Made by a program: the position numbers and the translations under genes
Assembly (NCBI GenBank): GCA_902776035.1
Contig: CACYOO010000005.1
Location: 1 to 64,000 of the forward strand
From: an uncultured bacterium
Lineage (GTDB): Bacteria > Cyanobacteriota > Vampirovibrionia > Gastranaerophilales > Gastranaerophilaceae
DNA: 64,000 nucleotides
Reading direction: 5' to 3'
Shown: positions 17,276 to 26,982 of the stretch, one piece after another
How positions within the stretch are numbered: the first letter of the stretch is position 1
How the letters are laid out: the number at the start of each line of letters is the position of its first letter
The notes under the pieces: model-generated
Databases searched by the model: none
What the model was told of the DNA's origin: nothing
The model's input: only the letters and a program-made list of their open reading frames with translations

Positions 17276-19802
17276 TTCTATATTTTAATCTTATTTGTTC
17301 ATAATTTTGTTCACCAATTCTGAACTTTATATCATCAATTCTTAATTGAATTTTATTTAAATTATCTCTGCTAAAATTGTTTTTTGCAACTTCATAAGCA
17401 TTAAAATATTCATACAAAGCTTTTTCATTATCCTGTAAATTATAGTAGAAATCTCCTGCAGCAAGATATGAAGATGCAATATAGAATTTATCACCTGTTT
17501 TCTTAGCACATTCTTTAGCTTTAACTAAATACTCAGCAGCTTTTTTTGCATCTGTACGCCTTAACGTTTGTACGAGTTTTGAGGCAGAAAAATACATACC
17601 GTCATAATTTTTATTTTTTTCGTCTAATTCATAGGATTTTATGAAGTATTTAACAGCTTCCGGCTTTTGATTTCTTTCCAAATATATAGTTGCTATATTT
17701 GAATAAGCTGATGAGAGATAAGTATTAGTTTTTTCATCCTTATTAATACTTATACATCTTGTGTAATAATCAAGAGCAGTATTTACATCATTTCTATCAT
17801 CTGCTATTAACGCATACTTAAAATATAATTCGGCTAAAACCTGCGGTTCCATAGATAAACTTGCTAAATTTATTGCTTTTTGATAATATTCATAGGCACT
17901 GTCCGTATTGGATAGACCATCTTCAATAGTTGCAAGTAAAATATATGCTTTTGTTACTAACTCATCAGGCATATCTTTTGTATTAATTATCTCTGCAAGT
18001 AAAGCTTTTGAATTATCTAATTTGTATATTTCATAATATACGTTGGCTATATCATATTTAACTTGATTTGCCTTTACAATATCTGATGTCTTTTCATAAA
18101 ATTCTTTTGCCTGTGTATAGAATTTTATTGAGTTATCAAAATTTGACATTTTTTGATAAGCCAATCCAAGTTTTGAATATATTGTAGGAAGGTAGACATA
18201 ATAATCATTGTCGTCTTTGTATGTTAATGCTTTAGCGTACAGTTCAATCATTTGTGCATATTGATAATTTCTTTCCTGTTTTTCAGCAAAAATCATTATA
18301 TCAGTTAATGTAATATTTATTTCATTTTGAATTATAGGAGTTTTATTTTGAACTTGATTTTGTTTTTCTACACTTTTTACACTGTCTGAAAGCATTTTTT
18401 CTTCTTGCGGTGTAATATTTGAAGGTAAATCTTTTTTCTCAAAACCCAATTTACTTAAATCTATATGTACATTTTTACCTGCAGAAGAATTGGCTAAATT
18501 TATCGGCTGTTCCTGTTGAACCTTTTTAGGTTCTTCATTCACAAATAAGCTTTGTTTATTTGCATCATTATTTTGAACATCCTGATTTATAACATCATTG
18601 GCTGCTTCTGAATATGTAACATAGCTTAATTCATTTGCTTTTTCATCTTTTGTTATTTGACGTTTAGTAGGTAAAAACATCGAATGATATTCGATTTCTT
18701 TTCGCATTGTTTGTCTTGAAAGTAATATAGTTCTTTCAAACGGCTTTAGCGGAAGCTGTTGCTCATAAATATCAATAATGTTTTGGTGAATTTTTAAAGC
18801 AATATTTTTTTGAATAGATGCCTCAACTCTATCTTTAAAATAATCTTGAACAAATATTTGATTATTTTGTTCAGTAACGATTTTATTTTCTATTAAAGTT
18901 CTTATAGAATCTTCATCATACATTCTTATTTGCTTTAATAAGTCTATACTTACACCATGTCTTATCAAACACAAAAACCAAAAAAATCGTACTGCCTGTG
19001 CTGGTATTAGATAAAATGTTTCTGATAATAAAAATTCATAATAAGATAAAAAGCTTTTCTTAAATGTTTCTAAAAATGTTTCAGCAGTAAGTTGTTTTTT
19101 TTGTAAAATTTTTAAAGTAAGAATTAAAAAGAAATAATATCCTCTGGTATATTTATATAAATCATCCAATACTTTGCTATTATACTTAAACTTATTATCT
19201 TTAAGATACTTTTCAAAAAGTGATTTTTCAAGAAAAGATGTTGTAACCCTGTCTAAAACATAATTATCAGGAAACATTGATGATTTAAAGGTTCTTCCTA
19301 CAATTATTACTTTTATTTTTCTAAATGAACTTAAGTGGAGTAAAAAATTAATAATTTCTGCATTATTCTCTTTTGTTAACGCTTCAAAAGAATTTAAAAT
19401 AATAAGTATTGGTTTTTCAATAGTTGATAAATAAGAATGTATTTTTTGGTTAAAATTTTCTGATTTAATTTTTGGAGTTTCAATAATTTTTTGAGCTTCA
19501 AGCTTTTTAAATTCTTCGAAAAATGTTAAAAATATATCATCAAGAATAGTTGTTTCAAAGCAATTATGTTTTAATACTACAGTTTCATCAGATAAAAAAT
19601 TTAAAGAATAATTAACAAGTTGTATCTTACCTGTTCCCATAAAACCGTTTATAAATAAAATAGGTTTATCATTTTTATAAAACTCATAAATATTATTTAA
19701 TTGAGATTTATTATTTTGAATTAAAATGGAATCAATCATAGATGAATCTTGATTATATAAATCTTTTTCATCCAGTGCAAAATTTAAAAATTGATATTTC
19801 AT
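17259..19802 (-). CDS. STAND-like P-loop ATPase with C-terminal TPR repeats, degenerate nucleotide site
   Basis: The product is 847 residues. Residues 45-330 look like a STAND/AAA-type NTPase domain, with a Walker A-like GFMGTGKI (53-60), a Walker B-like PILIILNSFE (131-140) and a sensor-like VIIVGRT. The Thr/Ser after the Walker A Lys is Ile and the Walker B Asp is Asn, so catalysis may be impaired. A polar linker (about 400-495) leads to seven or more tetratricopeptide repeats (495-847), such as SKLGLAYQKMSNFDNSIKFY. Such proteins are signalling or scaffold switches; the partner is unknown. It heads an operon with rsmG. Confidence 0.85.
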   Translation of the reverse strand: MKYQFLNFALDEKDLYNQDSSMIDSILIQNNKSQLNNIYEFYKNDKPILFINGFMGTGKIQLVNYSLNFLSDETVVLKHNCFETTILDDIFLTFFEEFKKLEAQKIIETPKIKSENFNQKIHSYLSTIEKPILIILNSFEALTKENNAEIINFLLHLSSFRKIKVIIVGRTFKSSMFPDNYVLDRVTTSFLEKSLFEKYLKDNKFKYNSKVLDDLYKYTRGYYFFLILTLKILQKKQLTAETFLETFKKSFLSYYEFLLSETFYLIPAQAVRFFWFLCLIRHGVSIDLLKQIRMYDEDSIRTLIENKIVTEQNNQIFVQDYFKDRVEASIQKNIALKIHQNIIDIYEQQLPLKPFERTILLSRQTMRKEIEYHSMFLPTKRQITKDEKANELSYVTYSEAANDVINQDVQNNDANKQSLFVNEEPKKVQQEQPINLANSSAGKNVHIDLSKLGFEKKDLPSNITPQEEKMLSDSVKSVEKQNQVQNKTPIIQNEINITLTDIMIFAEKQERNYQYAQMIELYAKALTYKDDNDYYVYLPTIYSKLGLAYQKMSNFDNSIKFYTQAKEFYEKTSDIVKANQVKYDIANVYYEIYKLDNSKALLAEIINTKDMPDELVTKAYILLATIEDGLSNTDSAYEYYQKAINLASLSMEPQVLAELYFKYALIADDRNDVNTALDYYTRCISINKDEKTNTYLSSAYSNIATIYLERNQKPEAVKYFIKSYELDEKNKNYDGMYFSASKLVQTLRRTDAKKAAEYLVKAKECAKKTGDKFYIASSYLAAGDFYYNLQDNEKALYEYFNAYEVAKNNFSRDNLNKIQLRIDDIKFRIGEQNYEQIRLKYRNELNG

Positions 19803-19904
19803 AAGATTATATTAAACGATTTTAACAAATTTTGCAAATATATATAGCCATAATTGCAAAATTAATGTTTTAATAATAAAATATTATTAAATAAGGGGTA
19901 ATTT

Positions 19905-20009
19905 ATGGAATTTTTCAGACAACATCAAAAGTTGATAATCGGTATAATAGCGGTTACATTTATTGCTTGGACAGTAGGATTATTGCTGCTTCCATTGATG
20001 TTACGTTAG
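19905..20009 (+). CDS. 34-residue single-pass membrane protein
   Basis: A short gene begins at an ATG with AAGGGG 8 nt upstream. It encodes a basic N-terminus (MEFFRQHQK) and one hydrophobic helix (LIIGIIAVTFIAWTVGLLLLPLM) ending LR. The helix and the positive N-terminus predict an inner-membrane segment with a cytoplasmic N-terminus. It resembles the N-terminal anchor of periplasmic chaperones such as PpiD/SurA-type proteins without the rest. It ends 9 bp before the M23 peptidase gene, so it is probably the first gene of that envelope operon. Confidence 0.65.
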   Translation: MEFFRQHQKLIIGIIAVTFIAWTVGLLLLPLMLR

Positions 20010-20018
20010 GTATATAAG

Positions 20019-21134
20019 GTGAAAAAGATTTTTACAGTAAAAAACATAGTTAACATACTGCTGTTAATGCTAACAGTTGTATTTTGTATGCCATGTTCTT
20101 TTTCTGCAACTGTAAAAACAAAAGAACAAGCCCGTACTAAAATAAACCACTTAAAATGGTTGGAAACAATTGAGCATAATAAACTATATAAAAATCAACA
20201 AAAACTTGAAAATACCACATCGAGCTTAAAAAATTCTAAAGCAAAACTTGAATCTACAACTAATGAACTTGCAGAGCTTGAAAAAAAACTGCAAACTGCT
20301 TCTTATGAGTTTTCATTCCTTGATTTTAGAATGAAAACCAGAATAAGAAAGGTTTATAAATCACAGCGTAAAGGATTTTTTATTTTACTTCTTTCTGCTA
20401 AAGATTTTAACACTTTTTTAGATAGAATGTATTTTGAATCAAAGCTAATAAAACAGGATTATAAAAGAGTAGAAAAAGCAAAGTCAAAAGCAAAAGAAAT
20501 TGCACTTTTAAAATATAACATTGAACAAAAAAAACGTATGCTTGCTCATTCAATAAAAACAATTAATTATCAACAGCAATCCATACAACATGATATACAA
20601 CAAAATGAAAATATGATACATCAGCTTAGGACAAATCGTGTAGCATACGAAAAAGCTGAAAAAGAACTTGCTAAACAATCTGCAAGCTTAAAAACAATGA
20701 TAAATCGTTCATCAGATAAACAATCGACAGGATATATTTCATCCGGTTTTATAAAGCCGATTGCCGGAAGAATAACTTCTCCTTTCGGTTGGAGAAGACA
20801 TCCGATATTTAATAGCCGTTCATTCCATTCCGGAGTTGATATAGGCGGACAATACAAAGGTTCTATCAGAGCATCAAATTCCGGTAAAGTTATCTATACC
20901 GGCTGGTATGGCGGATATGGAAAGGTTGTTATTATTGATCACGGAAATATAAATGGTAATTCCATTTCTACATTGTATGCCCATTTAGATTCTGTATCTG
21001 TTTCAAATGGAGCTTATGTATCAAAAGGACAAGTTATAGGTAAAGAAGGAACAACAGGTTACAGTACAGGACCTCATTGCCATTTTGAGGTAAGAGTAAA
21101 AGGTAAACCTGTTAATCCATTAGATTATATATAG
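20019..21134 (+). CDS. Periplasmic M23 (LytM) peptidase with coiled coil, EnvC-like
   Basis: The product is 371 residues. A signal peptide (about 1-30, ending CSFSA) leads to a long coiled coil (32-225) and then a LytM domain (245-371). The zinc ligands are present: H270 and D274 in HSGVDIGG, and H355 in GPHCHFEV, with H322 (YAHLD) and H353 also conserved. It should therefore be an active peptidoglycan endopeptidase rather than a degenerate EnvC-type activator. The GTG start at 20019 is the one compatible with the signal peptide. It lies between the small membrane protein and the OstA/LptD-like gene. Confidence 0.94.
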   Translation: MKKIFTVKNIVNILLLMLTVVFCMPCSFSATVKTKEQARTKINHLKWLETIEHNKLYKNQQKLENTTSSLKNSKAKLESTTNELAELEKKLQTASYEFSFLDFRMKTRIRKVYKSQRKGFFILLLSAKDFNTFLDRMYFESKLIKQDYKRVEKAKSKAKEIALLKYNIEQKKRMLAHSIKTINYQQQSIQHDIQQNENMIHQLRTNRVAYEKAEKELAKQSASLKTMINRSSDKQSTGYISSGFIKPIAGRITSPFGWRRHPIFNSRSFHSGVDIGGQYKGSIRASNSGKVIYTGWYGGYGKVVIIDHGNINGNSISTLYAHLDSVSVSNGAYVSKGQVIGKEGTTGYSTGPHCHFEVRVKGKPVNPLDYI

Positions 21135-21150
21135 TCATAGAGGTATAAAA

Positions 21151-23367
21151 TTGATAAATATTAAAAATATAACAGTTACATTAATTTCATTTTTTATTTT
21201 TATAATGCCTGTTTTTTCGGTAGAGGAAATAACAATTGATGAAAAATCAAATAGTATGTCAGAATTTTCTGATTTTACAGGTGAAAATTTCTTTAAATCT
21301 GCTCCGACATTAAATGATGAGCATCAAAAAAATATAGATGAACAACGAATGGAATATAATAAAAAATTTAGACCTTATTTTACCGGCTCTTTTGACTATT
21401 CAAGCAAAAAAACAATGCCGCCTTTAAAAAAATTCAGGTTAAAAATTGCAAAATTTAAAAATAATAAAACTGACAAAAATAAAGATAATAGTACATACGT
21501 AGATGCAAACGGTTCAATTCAAGAAGAAGTAAATGAAGTTGCTAATGAAGAAAAATCGGAAACTCAAGCATTTATGAAATGCAAAACTGTAAAGTACCTG
21601 CCGCAAACTCAAGAAATGGAAGCTGTTGGTAATATTGAAATAACATTTCCAAAACAAGGAACAATTATTACTGCCGATAGAATGACATATAACCAAGCGG
21701 GAAATATTATACAGGCATTTGATAATGTGAAAGTTATTAAAGGAGATAAAGTTGTTTCCGGTGATTATATGAAAATTAATATGAATGAAGAAACAGGTGT
21801 TATTGATAATATTAAAACATCTGAATTAAATTTCACTATTCACGCTGAAAACGGATATATGTTTGGAGATACAATACTATCAACGAACGGTAAAATATCA
21901 TCTGAACATGACAACATTTTATCTCTAACTTCTCCGGGTTTTGGAGATGAAATTACAAAAATGATTATTCCGGAAAGTGATAAAACTTTTATAATAAAAG
22001 ATATTGATTCACATAAACTTGTTGTAAAAGTAAGTGATATAAATATTAAAGCCAAAAAATCACATGATACTATACAATTAAAAAATATGAAAGTATACAA
22101 TAAAGCAGGAAAAAAACTAGTTTCACTTCCATCTTTTACTTTCTACACCAATAAAGAACAGGATTATTTTGAAGGAAATTTCCCTGAACTTGGTTCTTAT
22201 CCTGAATTTGGTATGTATGCAGGGCCGGGATTAGTTTTAGAAACTCCATTCGGTTCAACATTAAAATTAATGCCTATTGTTGCTAAAAGAGATAAAATTG
22301 GTTTTGGTGGTATAGCTAAATTTAAAAGCGGTACTAATAAAACTGATGTAGGTTATAATACATCATCAAAGCATATTATGATAAAAGGTCGTCAACGACT
22401 TGATGATTATTTAACGGCTCAATATGGTGCTAATTCTTATATGGATGAATGGTTTCTTGGTTCATCATGGCTTGGATATGGTGGTGAATTAGTATATGAA
22501 AGAGGATATAAAGCAGATGAATTTATGCTGAAAAATACTAATACCTTCTTTACACATAGAGCATCCGCAGGTATGTTTCAACAAAATTCAAGAGATAAGG
22601 ATAATGACAAATATAGAAATGATTCTCACTTTAAAAATTTTAATGCTATAGGTACTGCAAGATTTAAGTATATGGCAGAAATACGTCAAAATATTTATTC
22701 ATATAACAGATCTCATAAATATTCAAAAGAGGATATTGTAAATAATGATTTAAGAAATTTAGAATTAGATATAATAGGACAGACATCAAGTGCATTGTAC
22801 GGTACCGGTGATACGCAGTTTATTGGAAGAATAGGACCTCGACTTACAACGCAATATAAAAATTGGAAACAAGAATTAGGATATTTTTTAAGCGGATACT
22901 ATGATCATTCACCATTAATAACTATGGATGCATACAGGTATGGTCATTCTAATATTTATTTAAGAGAGTATTTGCGGGCTCATAAATATTTAACTCTTGG
23001 ATTTTATGGTTCTTACAAGTTATCAAATGATATTGAATACGATTTTCAATCTACTAAAAACTCAAAATTTAGAGAAGCAACATTTTATGTAGCACTTGGA
23101 CCGGATGATTTTAAGCTTAATTTGGGCTGGGATATAATCAGAAATTCTACATATTTAGGTATATCAATGGCTATGAATACAAAAGGAACTGATTTAGAAT
23201 ATGATAGGTTAGAAATTAAAAATCCTGATAAATTAGGTAAATCAGACGGAGAAATTAATACCAAAGAACATACAGATTTTGTTTCACCTCCAAGTCCATA
23301 CAGAACAAAAGCTATTGTAACTGATATTGAAGACCAAACTACAATTATGAACGGAGAAAATTTATAA
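21151..23367 (+). CDS. OstA/LptD-like outer-membrane protein
   Basis: The product is 738 residues. An N-terminal signal peptide (about 1-23) is followed by a polar linker. An OstA (LptA-like) jelly-roll region (about 140-260) has EAVGNIEITFPKQGTIITADR, DNVKVIKGDKVVSGDYMKIN and similar strands. The C-terminal half is rich in alternating aromatic strands (from about 350), as in the LptD outer-membrane barrel. It probably helps insert lipopolysaccharide or a similar glycolipid into the outer membrane. It starts with TTG 16 bp after the M23 gene, with AGAGGT in front. The barrel is diverged, so confidence in true LptD function is moderate. Confidence 0.8.
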   Translation: MINIKNITVTLISFFIFIMPVFSVEEITIDEKSNSMSEFSDFTGENFFKSAPTLNDEHQKNIDEQRMEYNKKFRPYFTGSFDYSSKKTMPPLKKFRLKIAKFKNNKTDKNKDNSTYVDANGSIQEEVNEVANEEKSETQAFMKCKTVKYLPQTQEMEAVGNIEITFPKQGTIITADRMTYNQAGNIIQAFDNVKVIKGDKVVSGDYMKINMNEETGVIDNIKTSELNFTIHAENGYMFGDTILSTNGKISSEHDNILSLTSPGFGDEITKMIIPESDKTFIIKDIDSHKLVVKVSDINIKAKKSHDTIQLKNMKVYNKAGKKLVSLPSFTFYTNKEQDYFEGNFPELGSYPEFGMYAGPGLVLETPFGSTLKLMPIVAKRDKIGFGGIAKFKSGTNKTDVGYNTSSKHIMIKGRQRLDDYLTAQYGANSYMDEWFLGSSWLGYGGELVYERGYKADEFMLKNTNTFFTHRASAGMFQQNSRDKDNDKYRNDSHFKNFNAIGTARFKYMAEIRQNIYSYNRSHKYSKEDIVNNDLRNLELDIIGQTSSALYGTGDTQFIGRIGPRLTTQYKNWKQELGYFLSGYYDHSPLITMDAYRYGHSNIYLREYLRAHKYLTLGFYGSYKLSNDIEYDFQSTKNSKFREATFYVALGPDDFKLNLGWDIIRNSTYLGISMAMNTKGTDLEYDRLEIKNPDKLGKSDGEINTKEHTDFVSPPSPYRTKAIVTDIEDQTTIMNGENL

Positions 23368-23368
23368 T

Positions 23369-23992
23369 ATGAGCAGGAAAGAACTAACTGATTTATTAAT
23401 AAAGTATGGAAAAAAAATAGGAGAAAAAAACATGTCTCCGGGTACATCAGGCAATTTGTCCTGCAGGTATAATGAAAAAATATTAATTACAGCATCAGGT
23501 TCTGCAAATGGTGATTTAAGCGAAGATGAAATATTACTTATGGATTTTGACGGAAATAAGCTGGACGATACTTCAAAAAAATTATCAAGCGAAAAGTTTT
23601 TACACATAGAAATTTATAAACATCGACTTGATGTAAATGTGGTATTACACGTTCATTCACCATATTTATCATCTTTTGCAGCGGCACATATTCCTTTAGA
23701 TAAACCAATAATGGCTGAAAATACTTTTTATTTTGGTGATATTCCAATTGCAGATTATGCACTTCCTTCATCAATAGAACTTGCACAAAACACCGTAAAA
23801 TGTTTAAAAAACAGAAATGCAGCATTAATGGCTAATCACGGTTTTGTAATTGTATCTGACAATATAAAAGATGCATATCAAAAGCTTGAAATTGCAGAAT
23901 CCTATGCTCAAGTAGTTTTAAATACATATTTGCTGGGTGGTGCAAAAACTTTAAATCAACAACAAGTTGATGAAATAATAAAATTAAAATAG
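23369..23992 (+). CDS. Class II aldolase/adducin family protein
   Basis: This is a 207-residue protein of the fuculose-phosphate aldolase / ribulose-phosphate epimerase fold. It has the substrate loop GTSGNLSCRY, the first zinc-ligand pair in HVHSPY and the later histidine in MANHGFVIV. Exact substrate cannot be read; fuculose-1-phosphate-type aldol cleavage or a methylthioribulose dehydratase-like reaction are both possible. It begins one base after the OstA-like stop and ends overlapping the convergent FAD oxidoreductase by 9 bp. Confidence 0.9.
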   Translation: MSRKELTDLLIKYGKKIGEKNMSPGTSGNLSCRYNEKILITASGSANGDLSEDEILLMDFDGNKLDDTSKKLSSEKFLHIEIYKHRLDVNVVLHVHSPYLSSFAAAHIPLDKPIMAENTFYFGDIPIADYALPSSIELAQNTVKCLKNRNAALMANHGFVIVSDNIKDAYQKLEIAESYAQVVLNTYLLGGAKTLNQQQVDEIIKLK

Positions 23993-25297
23993 TTTTTTAT
24001 TTGAAATAAGTTCTACATCTTTTTTTATAATATATTTTGCTAAGCCCTCTCCCATTGAAAAACAGCTTGGTATAATTCTTAATGCAGCTTGCGAATAAAA
24101 ATCAGCGGATAGACATCTACCTGCAACAAATAAATTGTCTATATCGCAAGACATTAAGGATTCTACAGGTAGTTGATATTCACCAATATTTGTATCTAAA
24201 ATAGACTTGTTATTTTTATTAGAATGTACATCTATTGGATAATTTGAAATTAAAACCGGATTTTTAAATTTTTTACCATTTTTTAAATCATCAACAGTGT
24301 AAACATATTTACCTTTGATACGTCGTGAAACACGTACACCGAGCATATCCGCAATATTTGATATATATGCTTTTTCAAATCCCTTTAAGTATTTTATACA
24401 AAATTTAGATAATCTAAATATAGCTTGCCTACCCAATATTAAAGCTTTTGAAGCACTTTCTGCATCAAGCGGATTTATTTCATCTCTAAAATATATTCTC
24501 GGACAGTTAAATCCAATAGCATCAGTCATTCCTGGAATTGTAAATACCTGAAAATAGTTCCTATCCTCATCTTTTATTATTCCATCCCTTACACCTTCAT
24601 CAAATAATGGCTTTAAAGCCCATTGCTTGGATGCATCCCAAGTATATGCTGTTGATAGGTGTATTTCATTACCACTTTTGTAACATGTCGTAACATTTCT
24701 ATCTTTATCAAAATCCATTAACCAAGATGAAAATTTTTCTAAATTAATTCCACTCATTATAAATCGTAAACTCGTCGGTTGCTGCTGCAAGTTATTTTCC
24801 AAAAAATTACATCTTGCTATTTTTCCAACATCACAATTTCCTGTTGTATCAATTACATATCTCGTTACGATAGGTGTCGATAATATTTCATCTTCTTTAT
24901 TATTAATATTATCAGTATAAATCGCTTCGATATATTTATTAGATATATCTAAATTTGAAATTTTAGAATTAAATAAAATATCAACATTTGTCTCCTGCAT
25001 TAAATCATCTAATGCAATTTTCGCAAGTTCAGGATTAAACCAGCCAATATTTCCGTCAATATATGTTATTTGTCCTTTATAATGCTTCATTCGTTTTATA
25101 AATGCTTCTAAAAAATCAGTGTTAATTTGATTTTTTGAAGTATTCATCATAGGAGAAACAAAAGCAGAAGTCATAGTTCCGCCCAAATGAATATTTTTTT
25201 CAATAATTAAAACTTTTTTGCCAGATTTACCAAGATTGTATGCAGCAGAACATCCTGCTGTACCACCTCCGGCAATTACCACATCATACGATTGCAT
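23984..25297 (-). CDS. FAD-dependent oxidoreductase (FAD_oxidored family)
   Basis: The product is 437 residues. The dinucleotide-binding motif YDVVIAGGGTAGCSAAYNLGKSG is at the N-terminus, followed by LIIEKNIHLGGTMTS. A second nucleotide-contact segment, YVIDTTGNCDVGKIARC, lies near 170, and the C-terminal NLFVAGRCLSADFYSQAALRIIP is typical of FAD_oxidored flavoproteins. Substrate unknown. The ATG at 25297 is preferred over a GTG 9 bp upstream because AGGTGAT serves as its ribosome binding site. It overlaps the MnmD gene by 14 bp. Confidence 0.9.
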   Translation of the reverse strand: MQSYDVVIAGGGTAGCSAAYNLGKSGKKVLIIEKNIHLGGTMTSAFVSPMMNTSKNQINTDFLEAFIKRMKHYKGQITYIDGNIGWFNPELAKIALDDLMQETNVDILFNSKISNLDISNKYIEAIYTDNINNKEDEILSTPIVTRYVIDTTGNCDVGKIARCNFLENNLQQQPTSLRFIMSGINLEKFSSWLMDFDKDRNVTTCYKSGNEIHLSTAYTWDASKQWALKPLFDEGVRDGIIKDEDRNYFQVFTIPGMTDAIGFNCPRIYFRDEINPLDAESASKALILGRQAIFRLSKFCIKYLKGFEKAYISNIADMLGVRVSRRIKGKYVYTVDDLKNGKKFKNPVLISNYPIDVHSNKNNKSILDTNIGEYQLPVESLMSCDIDNLFVAGRCLSADFYSQAALRIIPSCFSMGEGLAKYIIKKDVELISNKKLF

Positions 25298-26930
25298 TTT
25301 TATCACCTGAATAGTTTTTTATAAAATTGGAGCAAGATTGTAAATTACTTTCTTTAACTTCAATATTTCTGTTTGAAATAATTTGTAAGTCTGTTAAATC
25401 TAAATTTTCATCTCTGTACATAATACCTGATTTAGAATGTATAAGTCCTAAATCATATTTATTAAATTTATATTTAATATTCTCAGGATTTTTTGATGCA
25501 ATTGTTCCTGTAAATTTATTTTCTTCTTTATTAAAAATTTTACCTGCATAAAAACCTGCACTTAAAAAAGCATTTCTAACAGGCGCAGAATTTGTATAAG
25601 TTAAAATTACACCATCATAATTTAACATTGAATATAATTTTAAAATAAAATCATACGTCCATAGCATTGGAGTTTTACTAGGTGTAAATGCATCTAAAAA
25701 TATAACATCATATCTTTCAAAATTTTTATCAAAAATTTTTCTTGCATCTATATTGCTGAAATTTATAGAAATATTGTTATCATTTAGTAATTTTTTAGCC
25801 ATTTTATAACTCTTAGATATATACCTATAATATATATTATGTAAAAAGGCCGATTTAATTTTACTTCCCTTTAGTTTGTATGTATTTTTTAGATAAAATT
25901 TTGCAAAAAACACCATATTTTTATCAATATATTTTTGATTTTGTTTTTTTCGTAAAAATTTTATAACATCATCTGAAAAATATTCATATTTATATTCATC
26001 AATCAATTTCATGATTAAAATATAATTAACACATTTATTGTAAGATAATTTCTTAAAAGTATTTTTTTTGTCATTTAATAATTCATCAACTTTTTTTATC
26101 CCTATTCCTTTTGGTTTAAATTTTTTAGATTTATTTTTTAATAAAGGAGAAATTTTAATTAAAGTCTTATCTATATCAACTGCATTGATATTAATTGTAT
26201 AATCATTTTTTTTATTATTTATTCCAACATAGTCATCAATAATCTTTTCTTCAATATTTTTTGATTTTTTAAAACTATTTTCTAAATCAATATCATTTGA
26301 TTTATTTATATCTGTATATTTTAAATTTTCATTTTTATTTATAAATTTATTAATATCAATTTTAGAGTTAAAAAATAATTCCTTATTAGTTTTTTTATCT
26401 CCTGCCAAAAATATTTTTTTTATAAACTCACTTTCTTTATTAATTTCTTTTTCATTATTTTTATCGCCATCTATCGATGAGATACTTATTCTTGAATTTT
26501 CATTAAAAATTTTATCACCATCTATCGATGTGATATATGGTTGAAAACTTTTATCAATTATATTATCGTCATCTATCGGAGAGATACTTTTCGATAATAT
26601 TTTATCGGTTTTATTATCGCCATATATCGCTTCGTTATATGACAAATTATTGTCAATTAATTTTTTAGAAATACAATTTTTATTTTTTAAAAAATCATCA
26701 AAAAAATAATTTAATAAACTTTTTGTATTATATCCAATACCATAACAAATATCTAAAACATTTATTTTTTTATTAGTATTTAGATATGATGATATTTGTG
26801 CAGGATTTATGAATTTATTGCATGCTTCAGAGTATGCACCGTATGCAGAATGGTAAACATCAGATATAGTGCTGTTATAAAGCCCAACAGAGCCGTCTTT
26901 TGTGTAATATAATAGTAATTCATCATCCAT
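25284..26930 (-). CDS. MnmC/MnmD-like tRNA methyltransferase with a large repeat-bearing insertion
   Basis: The product is 548 residues, against about 230 for a stand-alone MnmD domain. Recognisable parts are the N-terminal GSVGLYNSTISDVYHSAYGAYSEA, the SAM loop VLDICYGIGYNTK (58-70), the acidic strand NAVDIDK (249-254), and the signature FLDAFTPSKTPMLWT with VILTYTNSAPVRNAF. The family makes the methylaminomethyl group on wobble uridine of tRNA. Residues about 83-244 are a hydrophilic Asn/Asp/Lys/Ile-rich insertion between SAM motif I and the acidic strand. It contains four 17-residue repeats. The C-terminal FAD domain of MnmC is absent, but an FAD oxidoreductase is the next gene. Confidence 0.85.
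   Translation of the reverse strand: MDDELLLYYTKDGSVGLYNSTISDVYHSAYGAYSEACNKFINPAQISSYLNTNKKINVLDICYGIGYNTKSLLNYFFDDFLKNKNCISKKLIDNNLSYNEAIYGDNKTDKILSKSISPIDDDNIIDKSFQPYITSIDGDKIFNENSRISISSIDGDKNNEKEINKESEFIKKIFLAGDKKTNKELFFNSKIDINKFINKNENLKYTDINKSNDIDLENSFKKSKNIEEKIIDDYVGINNKKNDYTININAVDIDKTLIKISPLLKNKSKKFKPKGIGIKKVDELLNDKKNTFKKLSYNKCVNYILIMKLIDEYKYEYFSDDVIKFLRKKQNQKYIDKNMVFFAKFYLKNTYKLKGSKIKSAFLHNIYYRYISKSYKMAKKLLNDNNISINFSNIDARKIFDKNFERYDVIFLDAFTPSKTPMLWTYDFILKLYSMLNYDGVILTYTNSAPVRNAFLSAGFYAGKIFNKEENKFTGTIASKNPENIKYKFNKYDLGLIHSKSGIMYRDENLDLTDLQIISNRNIEVKESNLQSCSNFIKNYSGDKNAIV
26418..26621 (-). repeat. Four degenerate 51-bp tandem repeats inside the MnmD gene
   Basis: Copies of ATCGCCATCTATCG-like sequence begin at 26463, 26514, 26565 and 26616, exactly 51 bp apart. 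In protein terms these are four 17-residue units ending SISPID, ITSID, SISSID and then a diverged last unit, each opening with GDN/DDN/GDK. The spacing keeps the reading frame. Confidence 0.85.
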
Positions 26931-26982
26931 ACTATTAAAATTATATCATATAAAGCTATATACAGACAAATTATTAATATTT

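Noticed and set aside
26418-26690. Evenly spaced repeats considered as a CRISPR array
   Set aside because: Units are degenerate, spaced 51 bp start to start in frame within a coding region, with no unique-spacer pattern and no cas genes.
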